Counted from the stretch's first letter, positions 16,775 through 25,544 are shown. The stretch is DNA of 64,000 nucleotides from Phycisphaerales bacterium (GCA_029268515.1 JAQWNP010000001.1:1-64000); one strand, 5' to 3'. The notes: generated by a model not told the origin, from the letters alone. Numbers and translations: made by a program.

Positions 16775-18289
16775 CTAGTTGAAGCCAATACCGCCAGCAT
16801 CACCACCACCACCAGCACCCCAAACGTCAAAGCCAAAATTGCGCTCTAGAAAGAAGCCGAATCCATAGTCGAATCGAAATCCATTACGGATGACTGCCAA
16901 GGGGGTTGCCCAGAAACTCGTGCCAATAATGACATGATCATCAGGACGAAGGTAGATATCAGGCTCTGTTCTTTGGCGAATGGCTGCTAAATTCAGCCTC
17001 ACAGTTGCCTCCCAATTGTCACCAATCACGCGTGTCAAATCAACACGCCGGGGAATCGCGAGCGGACCTGGTCCACCAGCAGCTGCAACCAAGCGACTGA
17101 GTGTAAGTTTGCCTACTTGGGGCAAGTTGTAAACGCCCGGGCGAGAAATCTGGCCGTCTATATAAACGACACCTTGCTCAGGTCCATCAACATAGATCTG
17201 ATCATTGGGCCGAATCACAATGTTGTAACTACTCTCTCCTCGGGCAAGCTCTTGATATGGAATTGCCAAAATCCGCTCAGCAAACATGCCGAGATCTTTA
17301 TCTTCAAGGTCAGACGAACCCATTGGTGTGTTGGCTTGCTGTTGAGATCCTGGAACCTCAACCCACTGCCCCTTCTCTTTTACATAGATGTAAGACGGAG
17401 CAGTGCCTGTTTCAGATGAGTCAGTGACATCTACAATATCAATTGGCTGCTTGTTATTAACCTCTATAGGCTGAAGTTCATCAACATCAACAATTGGACC
17501 ATCCTGCGCAAGTATGCCTGGCGAAGGACTCGCCCCTCCTTTTTCGAGTTGATCAATTAATGAATCAACGTCAACAGGATTTTCTTCCGTCGCAGGGCGT
17601 GCCGAAGAACCATTCTCCTGTGCAGGCATTTGGCCACGATCGAACTGTGTTTGCATCTCAGGTGAAAGAGGAAGCTGCCTGATGACATAAACATATTGAG
17701 TTGTCGCTGGCACACCACCTGACTGCGCAAGGGCTTCAATAAGCCGAAAGTCCGGCTTTAAGAGCGTGTATATACCAGGTTGGGTCACGTACCCATAAAT
17801 GGTCCAGGTAAACCCACCAGCATCCTCTACAACAACATCAACCTCAGGATTCGACATCACCGAATCGCTGAGTGTTTGCTCAATTCGATCTTGGAGTTCC
17901 TGTGGCGTGAGGCCAGCAGCCAACTCTTCCCCAATCTCTGGAATGCGGATAAATCCGCCAGCATCAATACGTCGCGTTGTCCGAGTCCACTGCCCTTGGG
18001 TGTAAAGCTCAAAGATTTCAATGGTGACGACATCACCAGGTTCGATCCTGTAGTCCAAAACATTAGGCGTGAGATCCTCGGGCGTGATGTTGGAGATCTG
18101 GCCCCACTCCTCGTGCTGACGCTCGACAACATCCAGTCGGGTCAATATCGGAATCGTAGTCGCGGTGGTTTCCCATCGACCAGTCACTGATGGATCAAAG
18201 AAAGAATCAACCTCACAACCAGATTGGGCGACTGCCAAAAACATTAACCCTAAAAATGAGAGATGTTGTGCCAACTTTCTGGGCATCAT
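16775..18289 (-). CDS. Wza/GumB-like polysaccharide export lipoprotein
   Basis: This is a 504-residue outer-membrane polysaccharide export protein. A type II signal ends in the lipobox AQSGC (Cys near residue 25), followed by the poly-export domain (DYRIEPGDVVTIEIFELYTQ) and SLBB-type beta-grasp repeats (YGYVTQPGIYTL, later YIDGQISRPGVYNLP and RPDDHVII). A low-complexity central insert rich in Gln, Pro and Asp (about residues 205-325) separates the first SLBB unit from the last. The C-terminus is glycine/phenylalanine rich (GFGFFLERNFGFDVWGAGG). I moved the start from the upstream GTG at 18310 to the ATG at 18289 (an ATG at 18286 is also possible) because AGGAG lies nine bases before it and the signal peptide then has normal length. 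It is the first gene of the leftward exopolysaccharide operon. Confidence 0.9.
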   Translation of the reverse strand: MMPRKLAQHLSFLGLMFLAVAQSGCEVDSFFDPSVTGRWETTATTIPILTRLDVVERQHEEWGQISNITPEDLTPNVLDYRIEPGDVVTIEIFELYTQGQWTRTTRRIDAGGFIRIPEIGEELAAGLTPQELQDRIEQTLSDSVMSNPEVDVVVEDAGGFTWTIYGYVTQPGIYTLLKPDFRLIEALAQSGGVPATTQYVYVIRQLPLSPEMQTQFDRGQMPAQENGSSARPATEENPVDVDSLIDQLEKGGASPSPGILAQDGPIVDVDELQPIEVNNKQPIDIVDVTDSSETGTAPSYIYVKEKGQWVEVPGSQQQANTPMGSSDLEDKDLGMFAERILAIPYQELARGESSYNIVIRPNDQIYVDGPEQGVVYIDGQISRPGVYNLPQVGKLTLSRLVAAAGGPGPLAIPRRVDLTRVIGDNWEATVRLNLAAIRQRTEPDIYLRPDDHVIIGTSFWATPLAVIRNGFRFDYGFGFFLERNFGFDVWGAGGGGDAGGIGFN

Positions 18290-18508
18290 GCTCTGTGTCT
18301 CCTGGACCACTAACTGGACTAATCCATCACAATTCGGGGCTGATGGGGGGGAAATCGCGACAACTATGGCTCGCTCATGGCTCGCTTGGTACTTATCGAC
18401 CGTGCCCCCACTTAGAGTTGAACCTTACCTGGACTGAAGGGGCATGAGAGGGGGCATTTTGGGACCAACACGCAGTTTCTAGGAACCAGGGCTGGTGATT
18501 CGAGACCG

Positions 18509-19657
18509 ATGCCCGCTACACTAGAGGGTTGCTGGAACCTCTACACCATGAGCTCAAGACTACCAACCACAGATACCGCCAACCCTGCTGCACAGCGGCG
18601 AACGCAGGAGCGCCACCCCCGTCCCCTCGGCGGCGATACTGCCAGGCATGTCGGTCCAGCTCAAATCAGCCTTTCCGGGCAAATTCTCAACAACCGAGAG
18701 ACGGCACCAGCCCAACTCACCATCAAACGAAAGCCCAAGTGGCTTCGGGCCAAAATGCCTGGTGGCGAGGGTTTCGAAAAACTCCGATCAATCATTAAGA
18801 CCAATCGACTACATACCGTCTGTGAAGAAGCAAGCTGCCCGAATATCGGAGAATGCTGGGCGAGAGGTACTGCAACAATCATGATCATGGGCGATGTATG
18901 CACACGCTCATGTGGTTTCTGCAATGTCAAAACAGGTCGTCCCATGGAGGCCGATGAAGACGAGCCAAGACGTGTTGCAGCATCAATCAGCCTCATGGGG
19001 CTCAAGCATGTTGTGATCACCTCTGTTGATCGTGATGATTTGCCAGATAGCGGCGCTGGAATATGGGCAAGCACAATTCGCCAGGTTCAAGAAGCGTGTC
19101 CTACGACGTCAGTTGAGGCACTGATTGGAGACCTCCGCGGCAATGCGGAGGATCTTAAGACAGTGATTCGTTCTCAGCCCGATATTCTGGCTCATAATTT
19201 AGAGACCGTGCGGCGAATGCATCCAGCGGTGAGGCCTCAAGCTAAATTTGAACGATCTGTAGAGGTCATTGCACGCATCAAGGAAGCTGGCCTCGTTTCG
19301 AAGACGAGCATCATGGTCGGTATTGGAGAGCGAGATGAAGAGGTCTTTGAGTTAATCGAAGAGCTTCAGGAAAAAGCATGCACAGACATCCTTACGATTG
19401 GGCAATACCTACAACCCACACGAAATCACCTGCCGCTGGATCGTTGGGTTCATCCTGATATGTTCGCTGCATACCGTGAAGCAGGATTACGCGCAGGCTT
19501 CCAAGTCGTCGAATCGGGCCCTCTTGTGCGAAGCTCATATCATGCCGAGGAACAGGCTGCTCAACTGAGTCCACAACGAAAAGCCACGGATGAAAAAATG
19601 TCTGAATTGCTAGGAACAGCAACTCAACGACGAGCTACTCATCCAACGAGCTCTTAG
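18509..19657 (+). CDS. lipA: Lipoyl synthase
   Basis: This radical-SAM enzyme inserts two sulfurs into protein-bound octanoyl groups. Both cluster motifs are intact: the auxiliary CX4CX5C (CEEASCPNIGEC, near residues 107-118) and the radical-SAM CX3CX2C (CTRSCGFC, near 131-138). KPKWLRAKMPGGE upstream and VESGPLVRSSYHAEEQ with its conserved C-terminal RSSY are typical. The frame gives 382 residues with an unconserved Ser/Arg-rich leader of about 70 residues. The true start may be the ATG at 18548, though only the first ATG has a GAG at suitable distance. The last 23 bp overlap the end of the convergent flavoenzyme gene. The lipB partner is not in the window. Confidence 0.95.
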   Translation: MPATLEGCWNLYTMSSRLPTTDTANPAAQRRTQERHPRPLGGDTARHVGPAQISLSGQILNNRETAPAQLTIKRKPKWLRAKMPGGEGFEKLRSIIKTNRLHTVCEEASCPNIGECWARGTATIMIMGDVCTRSCGFCNVKTGRPMEADEDEPRRVAASISLMGLKHVVITSVDRDDLPDSGAGIWASTIRQVQEACPTTSVEALIGDLRGNAEDLKTVIRSQPDILAHNLETVRRMHPAVRPQAKFERSVEVIARIKEAGLVSKTSIMVGIGERDEEVFELIEELQEKACTDILTIGQYLQPTRNHLPLDRWVHPDMFAAYREAGLRAGFQVVESGPLVRSSYHAEEQAAQLSPQRKATDEKMSELLGTATQRRATHPTSS

Positions 19658-20786
19658 CCAGCCTGTCACCTAAAAGAAAATCAATAGGCTGCTTTGTCTG
19701 ACCATGTTGGGCGAGATCTGCCAGCACTTCACCAATCAATGGCGTGAACTTAAAACCATGGCCACTGAATCCACAAGCAAAGCAAAGACCTGGAATCTCT
19801 TTGTCCCAGTCAATTATAAAATGCTCATCTGGGGAGTTGGTGTAGAGACAGGTCTTGTAGGAAAGAAACGGACCAAATCCATCAGGAAGTCGGGCAGCAA
19901 GAATTTCTTTTGCTTGCTCAAGCTCTGCTTCACCCAGTAATCTGTCGACCTTCTCCGGGTCTGTTCTAATGCCTTGCACATGAGGCGCTAGCTTCATGCC
20001 AGATTGCCCCGGAAGGAGAGGCATTCCATACCAATATTCGCCAGAGGGTTCCTCGCATATCCAGGCTGGAAAAATCTTTTCATTGAAGAGCTCCGGCTTT
20101 TTTGGCTGGAACCAAAACACACACTGGCGCGTGACCTCAAGATGTGAAGCCATGCTCGGCAACAATGACTTGGTCCACGGCCCGGCAGTAACAACAACCC
20201 GCTCAGCCAAATACTCCGCTTGCTCAGTTCGCACAGAAATTTGAGAGCCAGACTCGGAAAGATCTATGACCTGCTGATTACCAATGATTTCAGCGCCATG
20301 CTTGTGCGCCTGTTGCACCATCACCTCAACAGCGCGCGCCGCCATGACAGCACCTGCCTTTACTTCAAAAACACCGGCATAATCAGCCGGCAATTTGAAT
20401 TGTGGATATCTACGTTTTAGGTCAGCATGGTCGAGTATTTGATGTTCAAGATCATGCTGACTAAGTGCATTCGCCGTCGCTGCCACAACATGTTCAGAAG
20501 CCGGACCCAAGAAGAGGCATCCACACCGATGCCAAAGACGATCTGCTGTTGACGCAGCAAGTTCTTCCCAATACTCAAAGGCACGCGCTGCCAGTGGAAC
20601 GTAGTTTGTATCCTCATAGTAGCCGCATCGAACAATACGTGACACACCACCGCTGGAACCAAGATCATGCCCTATGGCATGTTGTTCTAAACCAAGCACA
20701 CGAACGCCTCGACGAGCCAACTGCCAACAGGTGGCCGCTCCCATGCCGCCAACACCAATCACAATCACATCAAAATGCTTAGGCAT
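19635..20786 (-). CDS. Sarcosine oxidase / N-methyltryptophan oxidase family flavoenzyme
   Basis: This 383-residue FAD enzyme is of the monomeric sarcosine oxidase, SolA and pipecolate oxidase group. It has the N-terminal dinucleotide fold DVIVIGVGGMGAATCWQLARRG, then GSSGGVSRIVR. Most relatives have His in place of the second Gly of that motif (GSSHG), a point worth noting. The covalent flavin Cys is present in KTCLYTNSPDEHFIID near residue 312, and the C-terminal GFSGHGFKFTPLIGE is the family signature. It probably oxidises a secondary amine such as sarcosine; the substrate cannot be read from the sequence. The ATG has GAGG upstream. It converges with lipA and overlaps it by 23 bp. Confidence 0.88.
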   Translation of the reverse strand: MPKHFDVIVIGVGGMGAATCWQLARRGVRVLGLEQHAIGHDLGSSGGVSRIVRCGYYEDTNYVPLAARAFEYWEELAASTADRLWHRCGCLFLGPASEHVVAATANALSQHDLEHQILDHADLKRRYPQFKLPADYAGVFEVKAGAVMAARAVEVMVQQAHKHGAEIIGNQQVIDLSESGSQISVRTEQAEYLAERVVVTAGPWTKSLLPSMASHLEVTRQCVFWFQPKKPELFNEKIFPAWICEEPSGEYWYGMPLLPGQSGMKLAPHVQGIRTDPEKVDRLLGEAELEQAKEILAARLPDGFGPFLSYKTCLYTNSPDEHFIIDWDKEIPGLCFACGFSGHGFKFTPLIGEVLADLAQHGQTKQPIDFLLGDRLAKSSLDE

Positions 20787-20928
20787 TAATCAGACCTCAT
20801 GGCTTTTAGGACACCTTACAGATCACTCTACCGTTACAAACCGAATTCTATAGCTCTCAGTTTCACAACCCCTGAATCAGTGACAACCAAAGGCCGTCAA
20901 TGGGTCGATATGCCTCGGGGCCAGGCTC

Positions 20929-21258
20929 ATGCTATATGACAGACACCTCAAATCCTCGGATACTCAAACAAACGATGGACGCCGCTCCAATCGCCATTCT
21001 TGCCATGGACTCGAGGTGGTCATCGCCTGGATCTGCCCACAGCTTTCAACGGTCAGATATGAGATGCTGGATATGAGTGCAAACGGCCTGAAAATTCGTT
21101 CCTCCTCTCCTCTCATTGCAGGAATGCTGGGTCGAGCAACCCGCATCCTTCCCCATGGCCAATGTTTAAATGAGACGGTGAGCATTGTCTGGACCAAATC
21201 CAGCTCTGATGGCACTTATATCGAGGCTGGCCTGCGTTTTCAGACCCCAGATCAATGA
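20929..21258 (+). CDS. PilZ-domain protein
   Basis: This short protein of 109 residues consists of a single PilZ domain. The two c-di-GMP binding elements are present in order: an RxxxR site in GRRSNRHS (near residues 18-22) and DMSANGLKIRS (DxSxxG, near 48-53), followed by beta strands ending EAGLRFQTPDQ. Such stand-alone PilZ proteins act as c-di-GMP receptors that bind partner proteins. No partner is obvious in the neighbourhood. The pilin gene at the window start and the exopolysaccharide locus are the kinds of systems c-di-GMP controls. It stands alone, about 140 bp after the divergent flavoenzyme start. Confidence 0.8.
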   Translation: MLYDRHLKSSDTQTNDGRRSNRHSCHGLEVVIAWICPQLSTVRYEMLDMSANGLKIRSSSPLIAGMLGRATRILPHGQCLNETVSIVWTKSSSDGTYIEAGLRFQTPDQ

Positions 21259-21385
21259 TGCCATAAATTCTGGCCCTCTAATGAACCTAGACATTTCAGA
21301 TCCGTATCAATGGCAGATGATCTACCGGAATGCACGTCATTCCGATCATGTCTCAGATCATCGTGTTCGCGAGTGATCGCGAGTT

Positions 21386-21406
21386 AAAAAGAGGCTCACA
21401 AGAGCC
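21386..21406 (-). terminator. Intrinsic terminator of the putative RNA gene
   Basis: On the minus strand a 5-bp GC-rich stem GGCTC/GAGCC with a four-base loop is followed directly by TCTTTTT. There is no T tract in the other direction. It ends a transcript arriving from the right, which is not the sigma-factor mRNA, since that runs rightwards. Confidence 0.75.
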
Positions 21407-21700
21407 AATTTCGTTGCCGTTCTGATTTTCAATGGGCCTCCGACCCTTCCGCTCATTGTGCGTATATCTGCCTTGCCCTTCCGCTGCCAGACAAGCCGAC
21501 GTGTATGACTTTATCCACGTTGCCTGCTGTCTCTGCATCCGGTCGGGGAAGACAGGGGCGTGGTATCTGAAAAGGTGCCACGCTCTTTCCCTCTCCTTTC
21601 CGGTGTGTGGCCGGAAGCGCTCTCGGGATTCGGTGCGTGCACCCGCTGCACAAACAGTGTGGCGCACGCACCATCCCACCCGAGTTATCCAAGAATGTCA
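21386..21700 (-). ncRNA. Probable structured RNA gene, family not identified
   Basis: The 460 bases between the PilZ and sigma-factor genes carry a row of hairpins that make sense as one leftward RNA ending in an intrinsic terminator. Stems read on the plus strand are: ctcggg 21622-21627 with cccgag 21679-21684, enclosing a perfect 9-bp stem (21632-21640 with 21664-21672); ttccgg 21598-21603 with 21611-21616; gcgtgg 21558-21563 with 21578-21583; ctgtct 21527-21532 with 21550-21555; acgtg 21499-21503 with 21516-21520; caatg 21430-21434 with 21454-21458. The RNA strand is purine rich and shows about nine GGA triplets, several in loops, and AGCGGAAGGG occurs twice. I looked for tmRNA, RNase P, SRP, 6S and cobalamin-riboswitch signatures and found none. 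The 5' end is a guess. Confidence 0.5.
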
Positions 21701-21730
21701 GACCCCTTCCATCCGTGAGTGAATTACAAA

Positions 21731-22642
21731 ATGCAGAAGACTAAGGGCGATATCGATCTTCATCTCTACCTAAGCCAGATTAGCAAAGTCGATTTGCTCA
21801 CTGCTCAACAAGAAAGAGATCTAGGTTGGAAGATTATCAACGACGAATGCTGTGACTCCAAGCAACAGATGATTGGAGCCAACCTTCGACTTGTTGTTTC
21901 AGTTGCTAAGAACTTCACCAACCGAGGGCTACCTCTCTCTGATTTGATCGAAGAAGGCAATCTCGGTTTGATCCGAGCCGTTGATGGCTACGATCCTGCA
22001 CACGGGGCGAGATTCTCAACATATGCAACTTGGTGGATAAAGAAGTCCATCAGAAGAGTGCTTCATACTGCAGGCCCACCAATACGCCTTCCAAGCCATC
22101 TCATTGAGCGCATCACTCGATGGCGATCAATTTATGATCGTCTGGAACACCACTTACATAGGCCACCCACACCAAGTGAATTCGCCGTGGCTGCAGAGAT
22201 TGATCCAAATAAGATGGAAATGGTAAATCGCATCTTGTGCATTAATCAGCGTGCTGCAACGAGGCCGAATGATCAAAGTAACTGCAACTTAAGCCTACTA
22301 GACCTCTTTGAAGATCATCGCAGCTTGCGCCCTGAAGAGACTGCGCAGCACTTTGAACAAAAATCCCGTCTACGAGACTGCCTCTTTCTACTGGATAACC
22401 GATCAGCTCGAATTGTACGGCTTCGCTATGGACTAGAAGGCACGTCACCAATGTCATTGAGACAGGTCGGAGAAATAGTGGGACTCACGCGAGAACGCGT
22501 CAGGCAAATTGAGATGGCGTCACTACGTAAACTACGTCAACTCATCGACTATGGAACAAACTCCGAAGCTGGAAAAAATCACACAAGGGCCAAGACAAAT
22601 GCCCCTTCAAGACTTGTACCAGAATCACTAAGATCTGCTTAA
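21731..22642 (+). CDS. RpoD/SigA-type RNA polymerase sigma factor
   Basis: This sigma-70 protein of about 303 residues has regions 1.2 to 4: LHLYLSQISKVDLLTAQQE (1.2), NLRLVVSVAKNFTNRGLPLSDLIEEGNLGLIRAVDGYDP (2.1-2.2), RFSTYATWWIKKSIRRVL (2.3-2.4), IRLPSHLIERI (3) and the helix-turn-helix VGEIVGLTRERVRQIEMASLRKLR (4.2). It lacks the long 1.1 region, so it is a short primary-like or group 2 sigma factor rather than the main RpoD. A GTG at 21719 is a possible alternative start; I prefer the ATG at 21731. The upstream intergenic region holds the divergent putative RNA gene, whose promoter must lie within a few tens of bases of this start. Confidence 0.92.
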   Translation: MQKTKGDIDLHLYLSQISKVDLLTAQQERDLGWKIINDECCDSKQQMIGANLRLVVSVAKNFTNRGLPLSDLIEEGNLGLIRAVDGYDPAHGARFSTYATWWIKKSIRRVLHTAGPPIRLPSHLIERITRWRSIYDRLEHHLHRPPTPSEFAVAAEIDPNKMEMVNRILCINQRAATRPNDQSNCNLSLLDLFEDHRSLRPEETAQHFEQKSRLRDCLFLLDNRSARIVRLRYGLEGTSPMSLRQVGEIVGLTRERVRQIEMASLRKLRQLIDYGTNSEAGKNHTRAKTNAPSRLVPESLRSA

Positions 22643-22683
22643 TTCGCGTCTATCGACCAGTCGATCAACCGTGTTGCTATGAA

Positions 22684-23619
22684 CTAATGACCAATCCGCA
22701 ACCAGAGTAGATGACTACCAGATAGCCAAATGACGCCTGTGATAAACCACGACGCTTCTGACAACCAGCCAATTTGCTGTCTTGCAACTCGATGACCGAC
22801 TCCATTTTCTTGGATAGACTTACCGTCAACTGCTGCATGAATCCAAGGCGTGCGAGCTGAGTTTGGATCTAACCTAACTGCTTTCATAGAGCTAATGTAG
22901 CTGCAAATAAAACCAGCTTGCTGAAGGATGACCTCCTCTCGATCATCAATCCATACGCGCCGATTACGCGCCATGGCCACTCGTATACAATCTGCAACTT
23001 CAGTGACTTCAAGCGCACAAGAGGGGCCCTGAATATTCCAACTAAGATCAGCAGGCCAGCACAACCCCTTGCGTGCATCGATCAAAAGAGACTGGGCTAC
23101 TACGCCTTCTCTTTTCATGGTTACGAGTACTCGGGAAGGCAGCACTGAGTCACCAATTTTTCCATACTCAGCACAAATCAAATTGGCATAGATCGGATCA
23201 TGCCATTGAGGCTGCAGTGAGCTAGCCCCAGGGTTAAGTAAGAAGCTTGCTTCCCACCAACCGGCCGCCATTTGAGACGCAGGACTAGACAGAACCTGTT
23301 TCACAGGCCACACCAAGCAGAACGCAATCAGTGTCCAAACACACCACCGCAGGGGAAAACCAATTGTTCTTGGCGGCGTCGCTTTTCGCAGCGATGCTTG
23401 ATCTAGCGTCGAGCCACACTCGGAACAACGGCTAAATGGAGACGCAGCATCAACAATTGAATAGCCACAACTTCTGCATTGAAGACGACTTACAAATGTG
23501 GGGATCGGCTTGCGTTGCTTTCGAAGCGAAAAAGCCACCAAGGCAAACAGATAGAGGACGAGAACCCCTCCCAGTACCGCGTATACAACGAACTCGATTT
23601 TTGACCCCGGAATAGACAT
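22684..23619 (-). CDS. Planctomycete zinc-ribbon membrane protein
   Basis: This membrane protein of about 311 residues has unknown function. Order of parts: an N-terminal helix (about residues 10-32), a four-cysteine zinc ribbon CRSCGYSIVDAASPFSRCSECG (residues about 48-69), a second helix near 88-108, a soluble domain, and a last hydrophobic segment near the C-terminus (SWFITGVIWLSGSHLLWL). The ribbon pattern CxxCGY...RCSECG is one that recurs in planctomycete membrane proteins. Two other proteins in the window carry it (27980-29038 and 31803-33248). The ATG at 23619 is preferred over a TTG at 23634. It converges with the sigma-factor gene. Confidence 0.7.
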   Translation of the reverse strand: MSIPGSKIEFVVYAVLGGVLVLYLFALVAFSLRKQRKPIPTFVSRLQCRSCGYSIVDAASPFSRCSECGSTLDQASLRKATPPRTIGFPLRWCVWTLIAFCLVWPVKQVLSSPASQMAAGWWEASFLLNPGASSLQPQWHDPIYANLICAEYGKIGDSVLPSRVLVTMKREGVVAQSLLIDARKGLCWPADLSWNIQGPSCALEVTEVADCIRVAMARNRRVWIDDREEVILQQAGFICSYISSMKAVRLDPNSARTPWIHAAVDGKSIQENGVGHRVARQQIGWLSEASWFITGVIWLSGSHLLWLRIGH

Positions 23620-24161
23620 GTACTCGCCACACAATACGAGAAATAAGGCGAATAAGGCGCAACTTTATACCACTATGCAAAACTATCCTCATCCCAAAAC
23701 ACCAGCCGATTGAGCCGCGACTTGCAAATGCCTAATTTGCATCCACTTATCAACATTTTTAAAATGGATCCAGACCTACAGAATCAGTGTCGATGTCGTG
23801 CGTATCAGCACCGATCGCGTACGTTAGAGACTTTTATCGTATTTATAATCGATATTAGAGTAGGAACGAATAAGATTGGCCAGTTCCATCGAGCATCGCC
23901 CCGCTCGTTCGCATGAAAGCGTCTTTTGGACCGTTAAAGATGCGATATGGCCCAAGAGATCCCTCGCTGCCAAGATACAGCTAACCCGGCAACGAGGCCG
24001 TCGACGGCGCATCCTGAGGCAACAATCTCATGAGGCAAAAAGGCCAGCAATAGCAGCCCTCAGAGATCTCTGGCTCAAAATGGCAACACGTTTGGTTTGC
24101 AATGACTGGCAATAAGAAACCACAATCGTCTCAAATGACACAGCTATAATTTCAACAGCAT
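23620..24161. other. Intergenic region with a doubtful small ORF
   Basis: About 540 bases lie between divergent genes. The only notable frame is 23876-24115 (+), 79 codons from a TTG. It would encode a very basic peptide with an Arg-rich middle (LTRQRGRRRRILRQQ) and no recognised family or ribosome site, so I do not call it a gene. The right end holds a clean TATAAT box for the hydrolase gene. I see no terminator or RNA-like fold. Confidence 0.4.
24145..24150 (+). promoter_or_regulatory. Consensus -10 box giving a nearly leaderless mRNA
   Basis: TATAAT sits 11 bases before the ATG of the hydrolase gene. A normal start site six or seven bases downstream would leave an untranslated leader of about five bases, too short for a ribosome site, and none is seen. 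No good -35 element is visible at 17 bases. Confidence 0.5.
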
Positions 24162-25001
24162 ATGAAGCACCGCCTCATGCTCATCATTATCATAATCATC
24201 GCGCTTTATGTCATATGGTGTGTCATTGCCTATCTCTTTCAAGGTGAAATGGTCTTCCCTAGGCGGTATGCCAACCAGTGGCAACGTGTAAGTGTGCCAG
24301 ACCATATCGAAGCACTTTGGCTTGACCACCCAGATTCTATACGCACCGAAGCATGGTTCCGGCCTGGCGAAGGAATAAGCTCCGATCGACCTGGCCCTTT
24401 AGTTATTTATGCGCATGGAAATGGCGAGCTTATAGATAACAACATTGAACTATCAGATTTTTTATATTCACAGTCAATCTCAATATTGCTTATTGAGTAC
24501 CGAGGCTATGGTCGATCCCAAGGCACACCATCAGAGCAAGCAATCGTGCGAGATGCTCATAGATGGATCGAGCAGATGAAACTTCGCCAGGATGTTGATG
24601 CCCGACAGCTCATCTACTGGGGCCGCTCAATTGGCGCCGGTGTCATGTGCCAGTTGGCTCTCGAAGAACCGCCGGCTGGACTCATCTTGCAGACCGCCCT
24701 TCTCAGATGCGACACATTCGCTTGGCGTTTTGGCTTTCCCCCATTTCTCATGCGCCATCCATTCCGCACCGATCTAGCCCTACCACGTATTTTCTGCCCA
24801 TTGCTTATTCTGCAACATACGACAGACCAAATCGCACCAATCACAGATGGACGAATGATGAAGCAACTTGCAGCTGGGCCAGTCACCCTTATTGAATTGA
24901 ACGGCACACACAATGCACTCGCTAGCCAAACAGAACAGGAGCGACAAGAGCTTGCCATCAGACAGTTTCTAAAGCTCATCCAATCGAACATTTCATATTG
25001 A
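24162..25001 (+). CDS. Membrane-anchored alpha/beta hydrolase
   Basis: This 279-residue serine hydrolase resembles the ABHD12/13/17 group. An N-terminal signal anchor (LMLIIIIIIALYVIWCVIAYLF) precedes the hydrolase core: YAHGNGELI oxyanion region (near residue 85), the nucleophile elbow WGRSIGAGVM (GxSxG, Ser near 151), the acid Asp in LQHTTDQIAPITDG and His in LNGTHNALA near 250. Such proteins are thioesterases, lipases or peptidases of unknown substrate. The catalytic domain would face the periplasm if the anchor is N-in. The gene appears to be transcribed from a TATAAT box so close to the ATG that the mRNA would be leaderless. A small membrane protein gene follows 33 bp downstream. Confidence 0.82.
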   Translation: MKHRLMLIIIIIIALYVIWCVIAYLFQGEMVFPRRYANQWQRVSVPDHIEALWLDHPDSIRTEAWFRPGEGISSDRPGPLVIYAHGNGELIDNNIELSDFLYSQSISILLIEYRGYGRSQGTPSEQAIVRDAHRWIEQMKLRQDVDARQLIYWGRSIGAGVMCQLALEEPPAGLILQTALLRCDTFAWRFGFPPFLMRHPFRTDLALPRIFCPLLILQHTTDQIAPITDGRMMKQLAAGPVTLIELNGTHNALASQTEQERQELAIRQFLKLIQSNISY

Positions 25002-25034
25002 ACGGCTTAGATTGATCACGCTTGATCGACGTGT

Positions 25035-25544
25035 ATGTCAATTGCGAGTATCCTCATGTCGTTAGCAAACGCGAACAAACCCATACCCACGATACACAAG
25101 AGTACTGGCCTATTTATGTCAGAGAAAAGTGCCTATCAGTCCATTCGCGTAGCTATTGCATTGCTGATTAGCATTGTTGCAACGCTTGTGATCTGGATTT
25201 TCCTGGCCACCATCTTTGTATCCATGCTGCCAGAAAAACCCCCCGTAGAAGAAGCCGTAGCGACGACCAGCACCGTCATACTTGCTATTGCTGCTGCTGC
25301 CATCAGCAGCATTATTGGCGGCTACATCACCACACTTATAGCGCCAGACTTTGGACTCGCTGGAAGTTTCTTACTGGGCATCGCCCTGATTGTGCTTTTT
25401 GAGCCATTGGCTCGAGAAGCTGCACACTTCCCTACATGGGCATGCATTACGCTAATGGTCGTCTTTATACCAGCAGCTGTTTTTGGTGGGCTTGTCAGAA
25501 CACGAATTCAAGCCGCTCCTGATGAATCGCGCACAACTACATAA
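25035..25544 (+). CDS. Small four-helix membrane protein
   Basis: This membrane protein has up to 169 residues and four hydrophobic helices: ALLISIVATLVIWIFLATIFV, STVILAIAAAAISSIIGGYITTL, AGSFLLGIALIVLFEPLA and ACITLMVVFIPAAVFGGLV. The start is uncertain. The first ATG lacks a ribosome site, and an ATG at 25116 (MSEKSAYQS) leaves a compact 142-residue protein whose first helix begins at about residue 13. I do not recognise a family. It follows the hydrolase gene closely on the same strand and is probably co-transcribed with it. Confidence 0.6.
   Translation: MSIASILMSLANANKPIPTIHKSTGLFMSEKSAYQSIRVAIALLISIVATLVIWIFLATIFVSMLPEKPPVEEAVATTSTVILAIAAAAISSIIGGYITTLIAPDFGLAGSFLLGIALIVLFEPLAREAAHFPTWACITLMVVFIPAAVFGGLVRTRIQAAPDESRTTT

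Noticed and set aside
18374-18401. Tandem direct repeat ATGGCTCGCT(C/T) ahead of lipA
   Set aside because: Only two copies of 11 bp and no surrounding structure; probably a trivial duplication.
21353-21692. Open frames of 79-109 codons in the PilZ/sigma intergenic region
   Set aside because: They lack ribosome sites and family features and overlap the hairpin series, which fits an RNA gene better.
21386-21718. tmRNA, RNase P, SRP, 6S or cobalamin riboswitch
   Set aside because: None of the core consensus segments (tRNA-like ends, GAGGAAAGUCC, GGUCAGGUCCGGAAGGAAGCAG, B12 box) is present on either strand.
23876-24115. 79-codon frame encoding an Arg-rich peptide
   Set aside because: TTG start, no ribosome site and no recognised homology; treated as chance.
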